Shown one piece after another: positions 1 to 9,586 of a DNA stretch of 49,271 bases. Under the pieces are notes generated by a model. The model made no database searches. It was not told where the DNA came from and saw only the letters and a program-made list of their open reading frames with translations. Made by a program: the position numbers and the translations under genes. Origin of the DNA: Methanobacterium sp. PtaB.Bin024 (GTDB lineage: Archaea; Methanobacteriota; Methanobacteria; Methanobacteriales; Methanobacteriaceae); the NCBI GenBank assembly GCA_002067065.1, contig MVPY01000035.1, positions 1-49,271 of the forward strand, written 5' to 3'. Every line of letters begins with the position of its first letter. Position 1 is the first letter of the stretch.

Positions 1-810
1 GGGGCAGACATCCATACAGGCATGGCATGATTCACCCTTACATTCAGTAGTGTCCATTATGACTTCGCCTTCGAACGGTTTTACCACTGAAGCTGCATCC
101 ACCGGGCAGATCTCCTGGCACCAACCACAATTCACACACAGATCTTCCTGCAAGATAGATCTTCCTTTAATTTCAGCGTCTTCAGGGTTCAGCCGATAGT
201 CACCGTATGAACAGGAAGTACAAACGGCTTTTATGGCGTCAACAGGACAGGCACGTTTACATACCAGGCAGTAAACACATTTATCTTCATCTACTTTGAT
301 GTCACGTTCCATCTGTTCCTTAACAGTCATGTCTATGGCCTGTGGCGGACACAATTCTTCACATATTCCACAGTAGATACATTTATCCTTGTCTATATTT
401 ATTTCACCAGTCACAAGTTTAGAACGGTCAGGAAGTTCTCTTTTGATGGTTATGGCATCCTGTGGACATGCAGTTTCACATGCCTTACAGTACAAGCACT
501 CTTCATCATCAATTGATGCATTATGGCTCCAGTTGGGATATGCATCAAGGTCTTTGATATTCTCATCGTTTATTCTAAATTCAAGCGCTCCGAAAGGACA
601 GCTTGAGGCGCATAAACCGCATAAAACACAGTTTTTACCATTAACGTTAAGGTAGTCCATATCTACAAGGCCCCTGGCTATTGGCAGTACTGGGCCTAAT
701 TTCAGGGATTCTGTGGGGCATATTTCTGTGCATATTCCACAGCCCACGCATTTATCGCTGATGTAATCCAGGGAACGTTTTTCATTCCCATCTCTTTCTA
801 CCGTGCTCAT
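1..810 (-). CDS. fwdF: Formylmethanofuran dehydrogenase polyferredoxin subunit F (partial, cut by left edge)
   Basis: Polyferredoxin that carries electrons to the formylmethanofuran dehydrogenase core, the first step of CO2 reduction to methane. The reverse strand reads open from an ATG at 810 to base 1 (270 codons, no stop); an in-frame TAG lies just upstream of this ATG, so the start is well bounded. I count seven CxxCxxCxxxCP-type [4Fe-4S] motifs, for example CVGCGICTEICP near residue 18 and CVNCGWCQEICP near residue 225, spaced as in a chain of tandem ferredoxin domains. The known FwdF family carries eight clusters, so about one motif and the C-terminus lie beyond the left edge. It follows fwdH by about 60 bases, matching the fwdHFGDACB order known from Methanothermobacter. 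The fmd (molybdenum) isoenzyme cannot be fully excluded, but fwdH upstream favours the tungsten type. Confidence 0.88.
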   Translation of the reverse strand, partial: MSTVERDGNEKRSLDYISDKCVGCGICTEICPTESLKLGPVLPIARGLVDMDYLNVNGKNCVLCGLCASSCPFGALEFRINDENIKDLDAYPNWSHNASIDDEECLYCKACETACPQDAITIKRELPDRSKLVTGEINIDKDKCIYCGICEELCPPQAIDMTVKEQMERDIKVDEDKCVYCLVCKRACPVDAIKAVCTSCSYGDYRLNPEDAEIKGRSILQEDLCVNCGWCQEICPVDAASVVKPFEGEVIMDTTECKGESCHACMDVCP

Positions 811-872
811 AATACCATTCCCTATCTAATTTTTAGAAACCATCTAATATATAATTTTAAGAATTTCAAAAT

Positions 873-1064
873 TTAAGCTTTAGATATGGCTTGATTAGGA
901 CAATTAGTGATGCATAAGTCGCAGTCATCACATTTGTCCGGATATAAAACCAGTTCTCCATCTTCCTCTACTAATGCTCCCTGTTCACAGAGTTTGATGC
1001 ATAAGCCTTCTCCTGGGCAGTTTGCGATTTTTCCACATTTTTCTGAGTCTATAACTACTGGCAT
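873..1064 (-). CDS. fwdH: Small 2[4Fe-4S]-type ferredoxin, formylmethanofuran dehydrogenase subunit H
   Basis: A 63-residue ferredoxin-like protein, first gene of the fwd operon. A classical cluster motif CDDCDLCITNC sits near residues 46-56 followed by P, and an unusual first motif has the cysteines at C10, C16, C22 and C26 with wider spacing than a normal CxxCxxC. The ATG at 1064 is preferred because GGTGAT lies four bases upstream; an in-frame TTG at 1079 would add five residues but has no such site. The promoter with its TATA box lies 45-60 bases upstream. The assignment as FwdH rests on size, two cluster motifs and position before fwdF; it may act as an electron entry point for the complex (inference). 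Confidence 0.75.
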   Translation of the reverse strand: MPVVIDSEKCGKIANCPGEGLCIKLCEQGALVEEDGELVLYPDKCDDCDLCITNCPNQAISKA

Positions 1065-1103
1065 GATTATCACCGTCAATAATGAGTTGATGATCTAAAT
1101 ATG

Positions 1104-1127
1104 CGATATGGATATATAAACATATCG
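1104..1127 (-). promoter_or_regulatory. Inverted repeat enclosing the TATA box of the fwd operon promoter
   Basis: The half-sites CGATATG (1104-1110) and CATATCG (1121-1127) are perfect 7-base inverted repeats. The 10-base spacer contains the sequence that reads TTTATATATC on the minus strand, a good archaeal TATA box, about 45-60 bases before the fwdH start. A factor bound here would block TBP. The outer arrangement CGNTAT-N12-ATANCG resembles, as I recall it, the E. coli ModE operator, and a molybdate-binding Mop protein is encoded next door, so metal-responsive control is a reasonable but unproven idea. Confidence 0.5.
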
Positions 1128-1310
1128 AATTTTGTTCATATCCTGCCATGGAAAAATATTATTTAAAATCCTGAAATAAAAGTGAATATAGCTTTTCGTT
1201 GGAAATGCAAAATAAAAATTCAAATGTTAATCTTATTAAGATGATGGCAAATACCAAACAAAGTAATTTAAAAAAATTAATTTAAAAAATAAAAAAGATT
1301 TCTGGAGAAT

Positions 1311-1520
1311 TTAGTCTTTTCCAACTATTACTTCAGTGGATTTTACAATTACAGTAATTGCATCTCCTTCTTTAATGTCTAAATCTTCGGCTGCTTCCTT
1401 GGTTATTATGGCAGTAATAACGTCTGGGGCCTCAATTTTTACTTTAACCTTGGCCATTATCATTCCAGTGTCAACAGCTTCTACTTTTCCCTTTAATGTG
1501 TTCCTTGCACTTATTTTCAT
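1311..1520 (-). CDS. mop: Mop-type molybdate/tungstate-binding protein (TOBE domain)
   Basis: A 69-residue single TOBE domain of the molbindin family, which stores or buffers molybdate or tungstate in the cytoplasm as ring-shaped oligomers. The sequence opens MKISARNTLKGKV and continues with the typical alternation of short beta strands (VKVKIEAPDVITAIITKEA, then AITVIVKSTEV), nearly full length for molbindins. The ATG at 1520 is chosen because GGGAG lies nine bases upstream and because molbindins begin at this residue; the ATG at 1529 is too close to that site. It is transcribed in the same direction as the tungsten or molybdenum enzyme operon fwd that follows, separated by about 250 bases with its own promoter, which fits a role in supplying the metal oxyanion for the pterin cofactor. 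Confidence 0.88.
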   Translation of the reverse strand: MKISARNTLKGKVEAVDTGMIMAKVKVKIEAPDVITAIITKEAAEDLDIKEGDAITVIVKSTEVIVGKD

Positions 1521-1642
1521 CACCATCATCTCCCTTTTCTCTTTTTTTCCTATACGTACTGCACATATTTTTATATGTTATATAATTAAAATAATTTTTT
1601 AAGTAAAAATATACATATCGCAGATTATTATACGGTGTAACA

Positions 1643-2134
1643 ATGAATTCAGTAAAATACAACCCCATAGGGACAATACACTCCCCTTTCAAAGACCTCC
1701 ACGGAATGCCAATACAACCTGTTGGTGCAGAAGGAGTTAAAGGAAAAATAGAAATTAAAAAAGAATATGAAGAAGGTTTAAAGGATTTAGATGGATTTTC
1801 GCATATCATATTAATCTATCATTTGCACTTATGTAATGGACATTCTCTTATGGTAAAACCTTTTCTGGACACTGTGAAAAGGGGAATATTTGCTACAAGA
1901 GCACCTAAACGTCCAAATCCCATTGGACTTTCAGTAGTTAAATTGGATAAAGTAGAAGGAAATATTATTCACATATCTAATGTGGACATCCTTGATGGAA
2001 CGCCTCTCCTGGATATAAAACCATATATTCCTCATTTCAACGCTTGTATGGATGAAGAGGTGCGCATTGGCTGGTTTGATGATAAAAAACACGAAGCGAA
2101 AGAAAAAAAATCAGATAAACGGTTTGTTGATTAG
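1643..2134 (+). CDS. trmO: tRNA (adenine37-N6)-methyltransferase TrmO / TsaA-like protein
   Basis: 163-residue protein of the TsaA/UPF0066 family. The characterised bacterial member methylates N6-threonylcarbamoyladenosine at position 37 of tRNA with S-adenosylmethionine. Family signatures are present: the opening YNPIGTIHSPF, FSHIILIYHLH near residue 53, the block FATRAPKRPNPIGLSVVKL near residues 83-101 and LDGTPLLDIKPYIP near 116-129. It corresponds to the single-domain archaeal form, shorter than E. coli TrmO, which has a C-terminal extension. The start is supported by GGTG five bases upstream of the ATG. It is divergent from mop, with about 120 bases of shared promoter DNA. The substrate in this organism is inferred from family only. 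Confidence 0.85.
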   Translation: MNSVKYNPIGTIHSPFKDLHGMPIQPVGAEGVKGKIEIKKEYEEGLKDLDGFSHIILIYHLHLCNGHSLMVKPFLDTVKRGIFATRAPKRPNPIGLSVVKLDKVEGNIIHISNVDILDGTPLLDIKPYIPHFNACMDEEVRIGWFDDKKHEAKEKKSDKRFVD

Positions 2135-2177
2135 GGTAAGGATCAGTTAACAGGATGCATTGACCTGATAAATTTGA

Positions 2178-3371
2178 TCATTCCGGTCTTTTAAAAAAGT
2201 CAAAAAGAATAAGTTCCTGGCTATCCATAGCAGGGGAATATTTTAGCTCAGTTACCTTTAGATTGATCTGATGCCAGATCTTGGCCAGGGGAATATCCAT
2301 TGGACAAACATCTTCGCACTGGCCACAGTTGGTGCAGGATTCAACCATGTGGATCAGACGTTCCAAGTGAAAAAGAGGTGAAGGGGGTATTCTCCCTTTA
2401 TCAACCCATTCTGGGGTGCCAGATTCTAAGGTGCAATCCTGGCAGTAGCAGACAGGACAGGCATCCCTGCAACCGAAACATTTGATGCATTTTTTGAATT
2501 CCTCCTGGTAAAGGGTAAAAGTACTCAAAATATCATTTTCGTTCTCTTCAAAGTCATGGATCTGCCATTTTTTAGCTAAATTAACCATTGATGTATTGAT
2601 CCTGCCTCTATTTTCAACAGATTCCTTAGAAGGCTTTTTAACTAATAAATATCCCGATTCTATGGCTTTAGCCAGTATTTCGGCACCACGTTCTGAGAAA
2701 ACCTCCACACAGGAATACTCACCAGCATAACTTCCTGAAACTCCCCAGTTACCAAAACTGACATCAGCACTGGTGGGAATATTCATTTCGCATCGCCTAC
2801 AATTGTACCTACGGCCGTAGGTGCCTTCCTCAAGCTGGTCAATGTTTATCTCTTTTTTGGAACCATCTATTCTTTTAATGATGAATTTACCCCCATCAAT
2901 CTCTTCATTGGTAACGTCATCAGCATTAACATGGAAAACCGTTTCAATCATGTTCCGAGTAGTAACTGGTGGAAATGTTCCTCCACAGTTGACTCCAACC
3001 ATTATTAGATTGTTTAAATCGATTTTTCCTCTTTTACCTAATTCTATAATGGTTTTGGCCTCACAGGGTTTTGCAGTTATGGCCAGCTTCAAATCTGGGA
3101 ATTCATCAAAATATTTAACCAGGATCTTGGCTATATTTAAGGTTCCGCAGTGGAGAGAACCGGCTGTTCTGCCTATTTCATCAGCATCACAGATGAGGGC
3201 AGGAACTGCGTCATAAATATCATTACCCTTTTCAACGGCCAGAACACCGTCGACTATTTTATTTTCCAGAAGAAATTTCATTAACGTGGTTAAGGAACCA
3301 CCACATTCTCCTAATTCTGATATTTCCCCATCAGAGGATTTGAGATAGTAAATCTGGTTAATCTGGATCAT
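2178..3371 (-). CDS. fdhB: F420-dependent formate dehydrogenase beta subunit
   Basis: 397-residue iron-sulfur flavoprotein that binds FAD and coenzyme F420 and passes electrons from FdhA to F420. The N-terminal and middle parts show the FrhB/FdhB fold (LTTLMKFLLENKIVDGVL, FLPIC-like segment CEAKTIIELGKRGKID, GVNCGGTFPP near residue 130, RYNCRRCEMNIP near 190). The C-terminus has two ferredoxin motifs, CIKCFGCRDACPVCYC (about residues 290-305) and CTNCGQCEDVCPMDIP (about 345-360). The second ATG (3371) is preferred: GGATGAT precedes it and the protein then begins MIQINQIYYLKSSDG; the first ATG at 3380 would add three residues. It lies 53 bases after fdhA in the same operon; no fdhC formate transporter is present in the window. 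Confidence 0.93.
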   Translation of the reverse strand: MIQINQIYYLKSSDGEISELGECGGSLTTLMKFLLENKIVDGVLAVEKGNDIYDAVPALICDADEIGRTAGSLHCGTLNIAKILVKYFDEFPDLKLAITAKPCEAKTIIELGKRGKIDLNNLIMVGVNCGGTFPPVTTRNMIETVFHVNADDVTNEEIDGGKFIIKRIDGSKKEINIDQLEEGTYGRRYNCRRCEMNIPTSADVSFGNWGVSGSYAGEYSCVEVFSERGAEILAKAIESGYLLVKKPSKESVENRGRINTSMVNLAKKWQIHDFEENENDILSTFTLYQEEFKKCIKCFGCRDACPVCYCQDCTLESGTPEWVDKGRIPPSPLFHLERLIHMVESCTNCGQCEDVCPMDIPLAKIWHQINLKVTELKYSPAMDSQELILFDFFKRPE

Positions 3372-3424
3372 TGTTATCATCCTGGCCCTTATTTACGTGT
3401 TAATGATTTTTGGATTGATTTAGG

Positions 3425-5476
3425 TTATGATATTTTTTCTATCCTGGCTGTTAGTGCCTTCAGTTCTGGCATTTTGGTAGAAGGATCCAAAACCTTTGAA
3501 TTGGTAAGAAGGTTAGGTGCACAGTCTAAGAAGTGAATGGGCAAAAATAAAACTCCGGGAATGATATCTGAAGTTATCCTGGCTTTAGTTTCGATTTCTC
3601 CATGTCTGTTTTTGATTTTGATCTTTTCATGATTTTTGACACTTAATCTGGCAGCATCTTCTGGATTAATTTCCACAAAACTCTGAGATAATTCATTATC
3701 AAGGGTCCCGGACCTACCTGTCATGTTACTGTTATGATAATGAAATATCACCCTCCCAGTGGATAAGATAAAGGGATATTCTTCATCAGGAGTCTCAGAC
3801 AGACTTCTAAGTTCAATAGGTTTAAAAACTCCAATACCATCGGAAGTTGCAAATTTTTCACCATGTAATACCTTGGTTCCAGGATGATCTGGGGATGGAC
3901 AGGGCCACTGCAAACCCTCCACCCTATTCAACCGTTCCCATGTCATACCTGCATATTGGGGGGTTATTTCTGTTATTTCGGTGAAAATATCCTTTTCAGA
4001 GTCATATGAAAATAGTGAGGAGCCCATAACCTCTGCTAGGTTACAGAATACCTTCCAGTCGGCCTTTGCCTCACCAGGAGGATCAACAGCTTTTCTGACA
4101 CGTTGCACCCGTCTTTCGGTGTTGGTGAAGGTGCCATTTTTTTCAGCCCAACTAGTGGCTGGGAGGACGATGTCAGCTAATCTGGCAGTTTCTGTAAGAA
4201 ATATATCCTGCACAACCAGGGTTTCCAGATTCAGAAGGGATTCTTTAACTTTCAATGTTTCAGGTTCAGAAAAAACCGGGTTTTCTCCCATAATAAACAT
4301 GGCCTTCATTCTCTTATCATGGGCTGCTTCTAAGATCTCTACCATCTGCAGACCAGGAAGATCATTCAAATCACCACAACCCCACTGGCACTGGGCATCC
4401 TCCCTCACCGAGTCAAGTACATACTTCCTATAACCAGGATAAAGGAAGGGAAGAGCGCCCATATCACAAACCCCCTGAACATTATTCTGACCACGAAGAG
4501 GGTTCAGACCCGCACCTTCTTTCCCGATATTCCCGGTGAGCATGGCTAAATTTGCAAGGGACATTACATTATCCATTCCCATAGTATGCTCGGTTATACC
4601 TAAACAATACATTATGCAAGAATTTTTGGCTTTTCCATACATTAATGCTGTTTCTTCAATTAGGGTGGAATCTATTCCAGTAATTTTTTCAACGGATTCT
4701 GGGGAATAGTTTTCTACTATGGCCTGTAGTTTTTCAAAACCCTTGGTACGTTTCTCTATAAACTCGTTATCTTCTAAACCTTCCCTGATTATTACATGCA
4801 TTATGGAGTTGATAAGTGCTACATCAGTACCAGGAGTAAGTGGCAGGAACAAATCAGCATGTTTAGCGGTGGCTGTGTAACGAGGGTCAATTGCTATGAG
4901 TTTAGCCCCATTGGATTTTGCTTTAAGAATACGTCTACCTATAAGGGGATGCTGTTCCAGGGGGTTTGACCCAATTATGAATATACATTCTGATTTTTCT
5001 ATATCACTAATTGAGTTGGTCATGGCCCCTGAACCAAATGTAAGATTGAGGCCTGAAACTGTGGGGCCATGGCAGAGTGCTGCACAGTTATCTATGTTAT
5101 TGGTCCCGATAACGATCCTGGCAAACTTCTGAAGCACGTAATTGTCTTCATTGGTACAACGAGCAGATGAAAGGAATGCAATCTGGTCTGGATCCTCATC
5201 GATGACTGTTTGGAACTTATTAGCTATAAAATTCAGGGCTTCTTCCCATGATGCCCTTTTGAATTCACCATTTTCTTTAATTAATGGTGTTTTCAGTCTT
5301 TCATGATGATTAACAAACTCGTGGGAGAAATTACCCTTAGGACACAGTTTTCCTTGGTTAACTGGGTGTCTTTTCCAAGGTTCAACTCCTTTAATCTTCC
5401 CGTTAATGTTAACCAGATTTAAACCACATCCACATCCACAGTAAGGGCATATTGTGGGCACAAATTCCAGTTTCAT
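3425..5476 (-). CDS. fdhA: Formate dehydrogenase catalytic alpha subunit (molybdopterin, [4Fe-4S])
   Basis: 683-residue molybdopterin oxidoreductase that oxidises formate to CO2; with FdhB it reduces F420. The N-terminal [4Fe-4S] motif is C10-x2-C13-x3-C17 and C45 (CPYCGCGCG and LCPKGN). The catalytic position that is selenocysteine in E. coli FdhF and some methanococci is an ordinary cysteine here (C135 in CAALCHGPTVSG, codon TGC), so no selenocysteine machinery is needed. Later blocks include the molybdopterin-binding GSNPLEQHPLIGRRIL, IDPRYT, GITEHTMGMDN, LRGQNNVQG, MGENP, ATSWAEKNGTFTNTERRVQR and the C-terminal MGD domain with HYHNSNMTGRSGTL. The ATG at 5476 gives the family's usual beginning; an upstream in-frame ATG at 5512 would add 12 non-conserved residues. 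Confidence 0.95.
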   Translation of the reverse strand: MKLEFVPTICPYCGCGCGLNLVNINGKIKGVEPWKRHPVNQGKLCPKGNFSHEFVNHHERLKTPLIKENGEFKRASWEEALNFIANKFQTVIDEDPDQIAFLSSARCTNEDNYVLQKFARIVIGTNNIDNCAALCHGPTVSGLNLTFGSGAMTNSISDIEKSECIFIIGSNPLEQHPLIGRRILKAKSNGAKLIAIDPRYTATAKHADLFLPLTPGTDVALINSIMHVIIREGLEDNEFIEKRTKGFEKLQAIVENYSPESVEKITGIDSTLIEETALMYGKAKNSCIMYCLGITEHTMGMDNVMSLANLAMLTGNIGKEGAGLNPLRGQNNVQGVCDMGALPFLYPGYRKYVLDSVREDAQCQWGCGDLNDLPGLQMVEILEAAHDKRMKAMFIMGENPVFSEPETLKVKESLLNLETLVVQDIFLTETARLADIVLPATSWAEKNGTFTNTERRVQRVRKAVDPPGEAKADWKVFCNLAEVMGSSLFSYDSEKDIFTEITEITPQYAGMTWERLNRVEGLQWPCPSPDHPGTKVLHGEKFATSDGIGVFKPIELRSLSETPDEEYPFILSTGRVIFHYHNSNMTGRSGTLDNELSQSFVEINPEDAARLSVKNHEKIKIKNRHGEIETKARITSDIIPGVLFLPIHFLDCAPNLLTNSKVLDPSTKMPELKALTARIEKIS

Positions 5477-5655
5477 TTTTATCAGGATCACAAATTGTAA
5501 TTTATGTAACATCTGGTCTATTTCCCTCTAAATAGTTTTTTAATAGATACTATAAATCATAGTTATATGGGAAAAAGTAAGAACTGGTTTTTAGAATAAG
5601 CAGGTTATTTAAGGTTTAAAATAGGGATTAAAGTTAAAAAAAGGGATTTAATATT

Positions 5656-7357
<1,702 letters not shown>

Positions 7358-7555
7358 TATTCACCCAATTTATTAATATTCAGTAATTGGTTCTAATTTT
7401 TAAGTGGTGTTATATTATATTTATAGTATTACCAGTTTCATTTATGAATTCTGGTGTTATAATCCTATTTATGAATGGTGTATAAGAATTTTGGTTCGAG
7501 TTAATTTGAAATTGATTTTAATAACATGGATTAAAATGGGAATTAGAAAGACGAA

Positions 7556-7592
7556 ATAGATCAAATAATAAAAACAAAAAGAAAAAAAGGAA
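7556..7592 (-). terminator. Poly-T terminator after glnA
   Basis: Directly after the glnA stop, the minus strand carries three successive T tracts (T7, T5, T5 broken by single C or G bases), with no hairpin. This is the usual archaeal terminator type and suggests that nrpR is expressed mainly from its own promoter. Confidence 0.55.
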
Positions 7593-7598
7593 ATAGGT

Positions 7599-8927
7599 TT
7601 AGATCTGGAGGTATTTGTCCAGTTCGTATGGGAATACTTGTATCCGGTAGTCGTCCCATTCTTTCCTTTTTAAGTCCATATACTGGGTGTAGACATGATC
7701 TCCCAAGGATGCTTTCACCACATCATCCTTTTCCAGAGCGTGGTATGCTTCCCATAGGCTGGATGGTAGGGTGTCTATACCTAATGGTGCCATTTCTTCT
7801 GGGGTTAATTGGAATACATCGATTTCAGTAGGCTCTCCAGGGTGGATCTTGTTTTCGATACCGTCCATACCTGCTTCTAACATGGCAGCGAATGCCAGGT
7901 AGGGGTTACAGGATGGGTCTGGGCATCTAAATTCCACCCGGGTACCATTACCACGGGAAGCAGGGATTCTGACCAGGGTGGATCTGTTTTTGAGCCCATA
8001 GGCAATGTAAACTGGGGCTTCGTATCCAGGTACCAGTCGTTTGTAAGAGTTAACTGAAGGAGCCACAATGGAAGCTAATGCTTTTGAGTGTTTGAGTAAA
8101 CCTCCAGTGAAGTACAATGCTTCTTCTGACAATTGGGTTTCTGTGTCCGGGTCAAAGAACACATTTTCACCATCTTTAAATAGGCTCTGGTGGCAGTGCA
8201 TTCCGCTTCCGTTCACCCCGAAGAATGGTTTAGGCATGAAGGTGACCATGGAGCCTAGTTTGTCGGCTATGGCTTTGATGGCCTGTTTAAATGTGATTAC
8301 TGCGTCTGCAGTTTTGAGGGCATGGTCGAATTTGAAGTCAATTTCATGCTGTCCAGGTCCTACTTCGTGGTGGCTAACTTCCACATCGAAGTTTAATTCT
8401 TCCAGTCCCAGGACGAGTTCCCTTCTCATGTCAGTTCCCTGATCTACAGGTTCTACATCGAAGTAGATACCTTCATCATGAGGGTAAACATTTCCTTCTT
8501 CATCAACATCTACTATGAAGAATTCTGGTTCTGGGCCCACATTATATTCGTAACCCATTTTTTCGGCTTTTGCCAGGGTTTTCTTTAGTATGTATCTTGG
8601 GTCTCCTTCAAAGGGGCTTCCATCGGGCCAGTAGATGTCACAGATGAATCTGCAAACTCCCTGTTCTTCAGGTCTCCAGGGAAGAGCCGAGAATGTGTCT
8701 GGGTCGGGTTTTATGACCAAGTCACTTTCATTGATATCTACAAATCCTTCAACAGATGAACCATCAAATAATAGTCCGTCTTTTATAATATCTTCTATGT
8801 CGTCTGGTTTTACTAGGGGGATGGCCATGTTTTTGGGTGTCCCATGTATGTCCACGAATTGCAGCCTAACGAATTTAGTGCCGCATTTTTCAATACTTTC
8901 AATCACTTTTCCAATTTTGTCTTGCAA
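7599..8927 (-). CDS. glnA: Glutamine synthetase type I (GSI-alpha)
   Basis: 442-residue enzyme making glutamine from glutamate, ammonia and ATP in the cytoplasm. Signatures: FDGSSVEGF near residue 55, GPEPEFF near 133, HHEVGPGQHEIDF near 190, the ATP-binding KPFFGVNGSGMHCHQS near 238-253, NRSTLVRIPASRG near 318 and EFRCPDPSCNPYLAFAAML near 335. Where adenylylated GSI-beta enzymes have NLYDLPPEE, this has DVFQLTPEE, so no adenylylation tyrosine: control should be transcriptional or allosteric. The start codon is TTG at 8927, fixed by a strong GGAGGT (8939-8934) six bases upstream; no nearby in-frame ATG competes. A TATA box and an NrpR operator lie just upstream and nrpR follows downstream. 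Confidence 0.96.
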   Translation of the reverse strand: MQDKIGKVIESIEKCGTKFVRLQFVDIHGTPKNMAIPLVKPDDIEDIIKDGLLFDGSSVEGFVDINESDLVIKPDPDTFSALPWRPEEQGVCRFICDIYWPDGSPFEGDPRYILKKTLAKAEKMGYEYNVGPEPEFFIVDVDEEGNVYPHDEGIYFDVEPVDQGTDMRRELVLGLEELNFDVEVSHHEVGPGQHEIDFKFDHALKTADAVITFKQAIKAIADKLGSMVTFMPKPFFGVNGSGMHCHQSLFKDGENVFFDPDTETQLSEEALYFTGGLLKHSKALASIVAPSVNSYKRLVPGYEAPVYIAYGLKNRSTLVRIPASRGNGTRVEFRCPDPSCNPYLAFAAMLEAGMDGIENKIHPGEPTEIDVFQLTPEEMAPLGIDTLPSSLWEAYHALEKDDVVKASLGDHVYTQYMDLKRKEWDDYRIQVFPYELDKYLQI

Positions 8928-8951
8928 TTTGTAACCTCCGTGATCTTCACC

Positions 8952-8982
8952 GGAAGGATGTTTCCTTTTACTGATATATAAA
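8952..8982 (-). promoter_or_regulatory. glnA promoter: TATA box and NrpR operator
   Basis: GGAA (8952-8955), six bases, TTCC (8962-8965) is an exact match to the known NrpR operator GGAA-N6-TTCC. On the minus strand a TATA box, TTTATATA (8982-8975), lies about 13-20 bases upstream of it, so the operator covers the expected transcription start. A bound repressor would block RNA polymerase recruitment at glnA. The repressor gene itself is the next gene downstream of glnA. Confidence 0.88.
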
Positions 8983-9102
8983 TGTTTGTGGTATTAAGAT
9001 GATGATAAACATATTGTTCAAAAATGATTGGGGGACTGTTAAACTTTGAAAAGTTAAATGAAATAATAAATTTAAAATATCAACTAGTTCTAAACACTGT
9101 GA

Positions 9103-9501
9103 TTATATTTTAGTCCCGTTTATGAATTTCATCTTCACTGAAGTTATTTTTTCTCCAGTAAAAGAATTTAACCAGACATCATAGGTAGCGTAATCATGTG
9201 CAGGCACTTGAGGGACCATTATTATGGTTTTTGATATGACTTCTTTTTTATTATTGTATCCAATTACAGTTAAGTTTACAAAACGGTATTCTTGGCCTAT
9301 TTTGTTTTCAACCAGTCCAGTTACATGATAGGAGTTATTATTATTGGATTCATCTATGTTAATTGTAAACTGGACGATATCATCAGTTTTGACATTTTTC
9401 TGGTTAATAAGACTACTTGGGTCGAATGTGCATCCACTGGTCATTAATATTAAAATTATCATGGATAATCCCAATACAATTGAAATTTTTAGTTTATTCA
9501 T
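9103..9501 (-). CDS. Putative lipoprotein with small beta-sandwich (FxLYD-like) domain
   Basis: 132-residue secreted protein of unknown function. Residues 1-24 form a signal peptide with a basic start (MNKLK), a hydrophobic stretch of about 17 residues and a lipobox-like LMTSGC, so C24 is probably lipidated and anchors it outside the cytoplasmic membrane. Residues 40-130 look like an immunoglobulin-like beta sandwich (YHVTGLVENKIGQEYRFVNLTV, then VPQVPAHDYATYDVWL), similar to FxLYD domains that follow lipoprotein signals. GGGGTTT precedes the ATG. It stands alone between glnA and the ThiF-family gene. Confidence 0.7.
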   Translation of the reverse strand: MNKLKISIVLGLSMIILILMTSGCTFDPSSLINQKNVKTDDIVQFTINIDESNNNNSYHVTGLVENKIGQEYRFVNLTVIGYNNKKEVISKTIIMVPQVPAHDYATYDVWLNSFTGEKITSVKMKFINGTKI

Positions 9502-9586
9502 ATAAACCCCTTTTATTTATATATTAGAATTCATTAGTGTGTTTGTTAATTCTTTAATGAGTTTGCCTTGTTATCAATAGTTGAAT

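Noticed and set aside
389..655. Plus-strand frame of 88 codons in the fwdF region
   Set aside because: Antisense shadow of the polyferredoxin gene, which has a full set of cluster motifs on the other strand.
1563..1578. ACATAT/ATATGT inverted repeat upstream of mop
   Set aside because: Pure AT-rich TATA-type sequence with a 4-base loop; symmetry is expected by chance and it lacks the CG ends of the fwd repeat.
5072..5074. Possible selenocysteine in FdhA
   Set aside because: The codon at the selenocysteine position (C135) is TGC, an ordinary cysteine; there is no in-frame TGA in the gene.
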